64,000 nucleotides of DNA. Source: Talpa occidentalis (lineage: Eukaryota > Chordata > Mammalia > Eulipotyphla > Talpidae). Shown here one piece after another: positions 57,873 to 64,000 of the stretch (its first letter is position 1; every line of letters begins with the position of its first letter). Made by a program: the position numbers and the translations under genes. The DNA is taken from positions 49,898,329 to 49,962,328 of the forward strand of contig NW_023601212.1 of the NCBI RefSeq assembly GCF_014898055.3, in the 5' to 3' direction. Below the pieces are notes generated by a model. That model ran no database searches. It was not told the DNA's origin and saw only the letters and a list, made by a program, of their open reading frames with translations.

Positions 57873-57894
57873 GTAGTAGGGGAAGAGAAAGAAC

Positions 57895-58072
57895 TGAAAC
57901 TGTATCTTGCATCAGAATGACCTGGGGAGCTTATTAAAACTGCTCTCTCTAGATCCTACTCTTAAGTGTTCTGATTTGGTAAGACTAGATTGGGGGAGGA
58001 CAATTTACATCCTAGCCAGTTGCTAGGTGACGCTAATGCTGTTGTTCCACAATTTGAGAACCATTAGTCTAT
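57895..58072 (+). mobile_element. MER5-type DNA transposon relic, second copy
   Basis: GCATCAGAATGACCTGGGGA, GCTTATTAAAACTGCTCTC, TAGGTGACGCTAATGCTG and AATTTGAGAACCATTAG match MER5A in order. It lies directly after the first copy, in the same orientation. Confidence 0.85.
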
Positions 58073-59459
58073 ATAAGATTTGAGGACATTAGAGACTTCC
58101 TTGGCCCCATATTAGAAAAGGCCTTTCTGAACTGAGGCATGTGGGCTGAGGGGAAAGTGATGAGTAGACATGACAATGATTTATACTAGGAAGACACTGA
58201 CCATTCTGACTCTAAGGAGGGAGCCACGCCTATGCTATCAGGGCTTCAGTTCATTCACCAAGTTTCTGGTATCGAAGAGTCAGAGTGGTAGGAAAGTAGT
58301 AGAAAGAAGGGCAATCTTCAAAGTGGCCTGTATGAACCATGGCCAAGGACCAACCATGCTAATCGCAAAAACCTGCATAGAGACATGAGTTCTAGAAAAG
58401 ATTCCACTCCTCATTCCAACTGCACTGACAACTTCATATCTGAGAGGGCTTGGAACTCAGTCATGTACTAAGGAAAAGTGGAGAAACTTCCAAATGGACT
58501 CAGGCTGTTTCACCTTGTGGGAATAGAGCCCCAGCCATCCATGTTAGGATGCAGGACCTGGGGGAGATACAACTGAGATGGTGACTTGGAGAATGTCTGA
58601 GATTTTAGTGTATGTCAGCAACTCTGAAGGATATTGTGAAAGACAAATTATGAAATTCCTTGTTACTGATTGTTAGGAATCATGTTTATGATGCAGTGTC
58701 TCAAGATAATCCCTTTAAATTTGCACCTTAAATGGCCACTTCAGGTGCTCTGTTCAAGGGACTGACCTAATGGGGCAACAAAACAGAAATGAAGTTATAA
58801 AATTATAACAATTTAAATGACTAAAACAATTGGTATAGTTCAAATTGAGGGGCATCCTACCACACAGATGGTCTGTACTGCCTATCAGTTTACACGATTG
58901 CTGAAATCGTTTCTTAAATTGAAGCAAAAATAAACATGATTTTGTCTGTGGATAGAGATTTATACCTGCTTCATTCAGATCTGTATCCCCACGCTTGATG
59001 TTTTCCCCAGAATAGCAATGACCAAACTAGTGAAGCTCATAATTCTACAAGAAGAACTTATATGCCAAGAATTATTTACTTTTTCAGTTATGATTTATTT
59101 TAGAACATTCAAGTGTCCATAGTTGATTTCTTTTCCTGGTGGTTAGTAGGTTATTCTCAGAATGGGATGTGCTGGAATTGTCCAGGGCAGGTGTGAAAAC
59201 ATCCATAGTATTCGTTTCTGACCTTCCCAGGGTTATAACAGCCACAGAGCTTACTGCTTGACACCTGAGACAGGAAGAACCACCACCTGTCATCCCATTC
59301 AAAGTGACTGCTCTTGATCTCTCTCCTTGTGTAACATTTCTTTCTTCTGAATTTTGATCATGCTTCCTATCAGAACCAAACACCATCACCCTTGATTTTA
59401 TCCAGCCTGGTATTTTTTCCCCAGTAGTTTCATGTACATATCACTCATCTTCCAACCTA
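58073..59459. other. Single-copy DNA, no exon recognised
   Basis: No repeat or domain was identified. The 101-codon minus frame at 59,084-59,389 resembles nothing I know. Confidence 0.45.
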
Positions 59460-59565
59460 GATGTAACCTACTCAGAGACAGGAACAGTGCCTTCCATTAC
59501 TTTTACATCCTGAATACTATCACACAAGATCGATCCTTTTGAATGAATGAATGAATGAATGAATG
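59460..59565 (+). repeat. L2 3' end with (GAAT)n
   Basis: AGAGACAGGAACAGTGCCTT, CATTACTTTTACATCCTGAA and six GAAT units. The tetranucleotide repeat has grown out of the GAATGAATGAA end of L2. Confidence 0.65.
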
Positions 59566-59969
59566 ACAGTGCCCATTTCTCCTACTATGCCTTTTAAGAA
59601 ATAAAGCTCATCTCAGAAACACATCAGTTGGATTTGAGAAGAAATGAATAATACATTTTTTCTAAAAATTTGAAAAATTCTCCATAACTATGACAAGTTA
59701 TTATTTTTGTTATTAATGGTAGCCTGTATATTCCTCTCAAATCCTTGTTAGAGAATTACTGCCTGCCTCATTATTTAGGGTCAATAATGATGTATCTATA
59801 TGTTTACTCATTGCTTATCTCAAGTGAGCTGTGGCACTCAGCCAAGCAAGACTGTGAAATAAGCAAAATCTAGCTCTGCTCCTTTATAAGGCTGTTCATA
59901 TTCTCCTATCCTATCTCCCCACCCCCACTCTCCATTTCCTTCTTAACTTGTAGTCAACCAGTTAAGTAG

Positions 59970-61020
59970 CTGGTAAGAGCTTTAAACTCTCATATACTGT
60001 TGGTGGAATATAAATTGCTACATCTTCTATAGAAAATCGTATGGAAATTCCTTACACAACTGAATATGAAAATGCATTATGGGGGCCTCCCCAGTGGCAC
60101 AGCGGTTGAGCGCTGGGTTGCGAAGCTGCCCGCAGCCTCTGCAGTGCTGGTTCGATCCCCGGCTGCTCCCCGGCCACCGGAGGAGGGTCCCACATGGCGC
60201 GCAGACCTCTCCGGCCGCCCGCTGCTCCCCTCAGCAGTGTACTTCGGTCCTTCTGCCTGCTCTGCTCCCTGCTCTGGCTCTGGTGAATTCTCTCACCCTC
60301 CCGCGCTTCTGACTGTACCCAGTGCATGTATAAACAAACAAACAAACAAACAAACAAATAAATAAAACATGCCTCTATTAAAAAAAAAAAAAAAACTTTC
60401 TGTTTAAAAAAAAAAAAAAAAAGAAAGAAAATACATTATGGCCCGGCAAACCCATTCATAGGTATTTATCCAAAGAATCTGAAAATACTAATTCAAAAGA
60501 TACATGCACCTCTATGTTTATAGCAGGGTTAGTCACAATAGCCAAGAAACAGAAACAAAATAAAAGCCTATGACAACGACTACATAAAGAAGTTGTGATA
60601 TATATACTCACAGGAACACTACTCAGTTATTTAAGAAAGGTGAAATCTTGCTTTTTGCGGTAATGTGGCTGGAACGTGAGGTGATTATGCTAAGTGAAAT
60701 GAGTCAGAAAGTGAAAGACAGTTATGGGATGGTTTCACTCATATGTAGAATATAAAGTAACAAAAGTAAACAAACTGGCAAAACACAAGAAAAAATACTT
60801 CTTAGATTCTGTGAAAAATATGGTGGTTCCCAGAGGGGAAAGGGAAGTGAAAGGAGAGGGCAGAGGCAATCAGGATGATAGTGTGATGGTACTACAACTT
60901 TGCTGGGGGGGGGAGGGCGAATGAAGCTTATACACATATGTAGGCGTGAAGCTATACTCCTGAAATTATGTAATTTTGTAAACGAATGGTAAACCAACAA
61001 AATTTTATTTAAAATAAATA
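59970..61020 (+). mobile_element. Old L1 3' end, split by a SINE
   Basis: CATATACTGTTGGTGGAAT lies left of the SINE. On the right, CCCATTCATAGGTATTTATC, ACAATAGCCAAGAAACAG, ATTATGCTAAGTGAAATGAG and a 3' UTR with CCCAGAGGGGAAAGGGAAG complete the ORF2 C-terminus and the end of an L1M-type element. Confidence 0.85.
60068..60441 (+). mobile_element. tRNA-derived SINE, type 2, with extended double tail
   Basis: This is the clearest full-length example of the family. The A-box-like AGTGGCACAGCGG is at 60,093-60,105 and the B box GGTTCGATCCC at 60,149-60,159, together an internal RNA polymerase III promoter. The TSD GAAAATGCATTATGG (60,068-60,082) pairs with GAAAATACATTATGG (60,427-60,441). The tail is AAAC repeats, then AAATAAATAAAAC, then CATGCCTCTATT plus about 15 A, then CTTTCTGTTT plus about 17 A. 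These two extra segments lie inside the TSDs and are not in other family members. Confidence 0.93.
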
Positions 61021-61028
61021 GTCCTTGG

Positions 61029-61432
61029 GTCTCCCTGCTGGCTCAAGGGATTAAGATGCAACCTATAGGGCCTCCCCTGGTGGCGCAGTGGTTGAGCGCT
61101 GGGTTGCGAGGTTGCCCGCAGCCTCTGCAGCACCAGTTTGATTCCCTCCCCGGCCACTGGCGAGGGTCCCAAAAAAAAAAAAAAAAAAAGTGCAACCTAT
61201 GAAGATATTAGCAGCCACTGCAGCACGAGTTCAATCCCTGGCCAGGGAGTTACCCACATGGTGCAGCAGACCTCTCCTGCCTCGCCTGCTGCTCTCCTCA
61301 ACAGTGTGTTTCAGTACATCTGCCTGTTCTGTTCCCCACTCTGTCTCTGGTGAATTCTCTCACCCCCCATACTTCTGGTCTGTACCCCAACTCTTGTGTG
61401 CATAAATAAATACATAAATCTTTTTTAAAAAA
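61029..61432 (+). mobile_element. tRNA-derived SINE, type 1, interrupted
   Basis: The head (GGTCTCCCTGCTGGCTCAAG) is separated from the remaining body by the insertion at 61,067-61,190. Removing that insertion and one TSD leaves a normal type 1 SINE. Confidence 0.92.
61057..61200 (+). mobile_element. Half-length type 2 SINE nested in a type 1 SINE
   Basis: The TSD TGCAACCTAT lies at 61,057-61,066 and 61,191-61,200. The insert has only the tRNA-like head (GGGCCTCCCCTGGTGGCGCA through GGCGAGGGTCCC) and then 19 A residues. The second half of the family and its AAATAAATC tail are missing, yet it has its own poly(A) and TSD. Confidence 0.93.
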
Positions 61433-62194
61433 ACTGTAATTAGGAAATAAACAACATGTATGAAAATCAATTAGAACTAAGGAATTATAAGGAGTAGGAA
61501 GTCAAGATGAGAAAGTCAAGATAATGTCTTAAGGACGTTAACTATAAAATTTAATATAAATATGTGGATTCGGAATTTAAAAAAAAGAGAACAAAAGAAG
61601 GATGGAAGGAAGTACTGAAAGAGGGAAGGAGAGAAGAAGAAAGAGGAGGAAAAGAGGGAGGAAGAAAAGTTTGGGGATGGGATGAGGGAGGAGTAATTTG
61701 ACAGAAAATGTGCTTATTTCTATGACAAATGCAGCCATGGATTTCAGAAGACTCTCCCTCAGTAAATGCCAAGGACATAAGCCTTAGGCATAATTCAATG
61801 AAGGCAATTCCATAATGGGTCAGTATAGCGTGTTCTAATTTGATGTCAGAGAAAGAAATTTGACTACTGAGAAATATGGCTAGATAATCCCAAAGGGAAT
61901 TTGACAGTTTTGCAGAGTATTTTCTATGTTTAGGAGATTATTGTCAACCCACTACAGAGTATAACTTTCCAATTACTGCATAGTATCATCCTTGGGTAAC
62001 TCCTAACAAAACGTTGCTCTTCCTCTTTCCTTTTTAAGTGATTTTTATAGAGTTCACCAGAAATGTGTCATGGTTTTCCCTCACAACACTACTATGTCAT
62101 GTAACAAGGCATTTCTGAATTAGTCTTATATTAGAAGAATTGCTTCTTGCAAACATATGAAACATATTACATTGACAGCGTTTTTCTAGTCCAT
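61433..62194. other. Single-copy DNA with a polypurine tract
   Basis: Positions 61,577-61,693 are almost pure A and G, a mirror-repeat-prone tract. No gene is recognised. Confidence 0.6.
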
Positions 62195-62282
62195 AGTGTA
62201 GTACATACTAGCGCCATGTCCTCCAACATAGGGATTGAATTACATCTGGGTGCTCAATAAATATGCAATGAATAAATGAATT
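62195..62282 (+). repeat. L2 3' end
   Basis: GGGTGCTCAATAAATATGCA then ATGAATAAATGAA matches the LINE-2 terminus. Confidence 0.55.
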
Positions 62283-62519
62283 TCACAGACCCTCTTATTT
62301 TATTTTCTCCCATATACTCCAAGTTTTGAAAGAGTTCACTAAGTAAACAATTTGTATTTGGATATAATGAATTTGCATGTTCATATAGTATGATATAACT
62401 CTGTCTCTGTTAATGCAGTTTTTGTCTGTGATGTTTGATTTTTAATGCAATTCACTTACAGAAAATGTCAGGGGCTCTCTGGTCTTGGAATGTTTCTTTC
62501 AATTTGGATCTTCCTTCAA

Positions 62520-63440
62520 GATCTTCAAATACGTATTTGAAACTTACCTCACACCATAAACCAAACTAAATTTCAGAGGTTCTTAAAGGTAAATGCAGAT
62601 AGTAAAGTAATCATTTTAAAATACTAAAAGAACATATATATGAATATTTATCTTATCCACATTTAAAAGAGGAAAATGTAAGTAAAAAAATTAAGAAAAC
62701 ATTATTGTTTTATTGCAAAAAAACCTCTGCACATAAAAAATAGAGATTATCAAAAGTAATGTTTTTATCAATATGTAAGATTTAGTGACATTCATTTATA
62801 GATTACTCAATAAGAAAAGCAATTTCTCAATAGATGGATTGGCAAAGAACACTGACAATTTTAAGAAAAAATATAGAATGGCCTTTAAAAACATTTTTGA
62901 ATGGTCACCACTAACAGTGACAAATGGCAATTAAAATAAGATATTCAGTCTGATCTACCACTTTAGAACATATTTCAAAAATAATAATACTTAATACTGG
63001 CAAAGGTATAGATTTTCTGGAAAGCATTCTGGTAATAGATGCCAAAAAATCCTTAAAGTTCCCAGGCAAATCAAGACAGGGTTGTATGTGTCACATTTTT
63101 TATCATATGATTTATAATGGCTCCAAACTGGAAAAAAAAATCTAAATGCATGAAGAGAAAAGGAAGAGTTAAAACAAACCATTTCAAGGAAAACAAAATT
63201 CGATAAGATTGTGAAGTCATGAGATAATTCAATTGAAACAATACTGAATGACAAAAACATCTATGTGCATAATCATATATACAGAGTAATTTTAGTTGTC
63301 TGAAAGCTATCTACCTGTATATGCAGAGAAAACTTTTAGAAAGAAATATATCAAGATAATAACTGTGTTGTACTAACATAAATGATTATTTCTTTTTTGT
63401 ACTTTTCCTTTGTTTTCCAAATTTCTTACAATGATCATAC
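62520..63440 (+). mobile_element. Old L1M 3' region
   Basis: ACTTACCTCACACCATAAAC, CAATTTCTCAATAGATGGAT, GACAAATGGCAATTAAAATA and TACTGGCAAAGGTATAGATT keep the order of a very old L1 ORF2 C-terminus and 3' part. No open frame. Confidence 0.65.
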
Positions 63441-64000
63441 ATTATTGTCCCAAGTTTTGAAAAGTAACATATGAAATAAAAAAGAGAAAGCCTTATCTAA
63501 GTGGAAAATTCTAGAATGCATACACATAAATATCCAGTCTTTCTAGATGAGTTATCATTACTGTCCATTCTCTGGAGACTGCGTTCTTGCATTTTGTGCC
63601 TGAAGCTATTCTCCACTTACCTCCCCAGGCGCAGGCAGGTGCACTTTGGTGATGGATAACAACAGTAAGACTATACCTAAATTACTAAAATTCAAGTCAA
63701 ACTGGATGGGTCAGATGTGTTGCTTGTAGAAAACAAGAAACTGTGTCCCATAGAAAATCCAAGGGATCCCAGGCAGACCTCAGAAGCAAACTTTCTTTCC
63801 AGGACTGTCTCCCCCAGTATCTTTACATGAATCCACTGAAGAGTCAGGGCTTCCTGTCCTGGGTTCTTAGGCAGTCTTGACTTGAGCTCATCATTTCCTA
63901 TCACTGGACTGAGGTCATGTATCTTTTGCCCCCTCCCTGCCGAGGCTACAAGTTCCTTGTGCACAAATCTCAGAACACAGCACTAAATAATCAGAAAATT
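63441..64000. other. Single-copy DNA, no exon recognised
   Basis: The 90-codon minus frame at 63,692-63,964 shows no known domain, and I have no support for calling it a gene. Confidence 0.45.

Noticed and set aside
60149..60159. Functional tRNA gene from the B-box motif
   Set aside because: The motif sits in a SINE. There is no cloverleaf-compatible anticodon arm and acceptor pairing, so it is not a tRNA gene.

Overview
This is a 64 kb piece of mammalian nuclear DNA, AT-rich and gene-poor. The evidence is LINE-1 elements of several ages, MIR, L2, MLT1 and MER5 relics shared by placental mammals, about two dozen copies of one tRNA-derived SINE family, and simple repeats. I found no host protein-coding exon, tRNA, rRNA or other RNA gene. 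The only convincing protein-coding sequence belongs to L1; the other open frames are short and fall inside repeats or AT-rich DNA. The SINE head resembles tRNA-Glu and its tail has AAATAAATC followed by an A run. It is not a primate Alu, rodent B1/B2, carnivore SINEC or bovine BovB/tA element. My best guess is a laurasiatherian, perhaps a horseshoe or leaf-nosed bat (Rhin-type SINE), but this comes from memory and is unchecked.

Layout. 1-34,100 is a mosaic of unique AT-rich DNA, about 16 SINEs (many with clean target-site duplications, TSDs), old L1M fragments on both strands, two MLT1 LTRs, MIR and L2 relics, and microsatellites. 34,110-34,807 is an old L1 piece containing a fold-back inverted repeat. 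34,808-41,187 is a full-length young L1 on the minus strand, with a 17-bp TSD, a poly(A) tail, ORF2, ORF1 and a CpG-rich 5' UTR starting near a YY1-like motif. 41,188-45,141 is its flank, made of old L1 pieces and four SINEs. 45,142-45,241 is a gap of exactly 100 N. 45,242-55,259 repeats 35,085-45,141 almost base for base, with many one-base indels. 55,260-64,000 returns to single-copy mosaic: a truncated L1, two adjacent MER5-type copies, an L1 interrupted by a SINE, a SINE nested inside a SINE, and another old L1.

The most important reading is that the two 10-kb blocks meet exactly at the assembly gap. They are probably two overlapping contigs, or two haplotypes, left unmerged, so the window would hold one young L1 and not two. 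Their frameshifts lie in different places, so the apparent damage to the L1 ORFs is partly sequencing error.

I see no new gene system here. The unusual items are retrotransposition by-products: a SINE with an inverted head, a half-length SINE with its own poly(A), a poly(A)-only insertion, a SINE carrying a double tail, and a template-switch fold-back.
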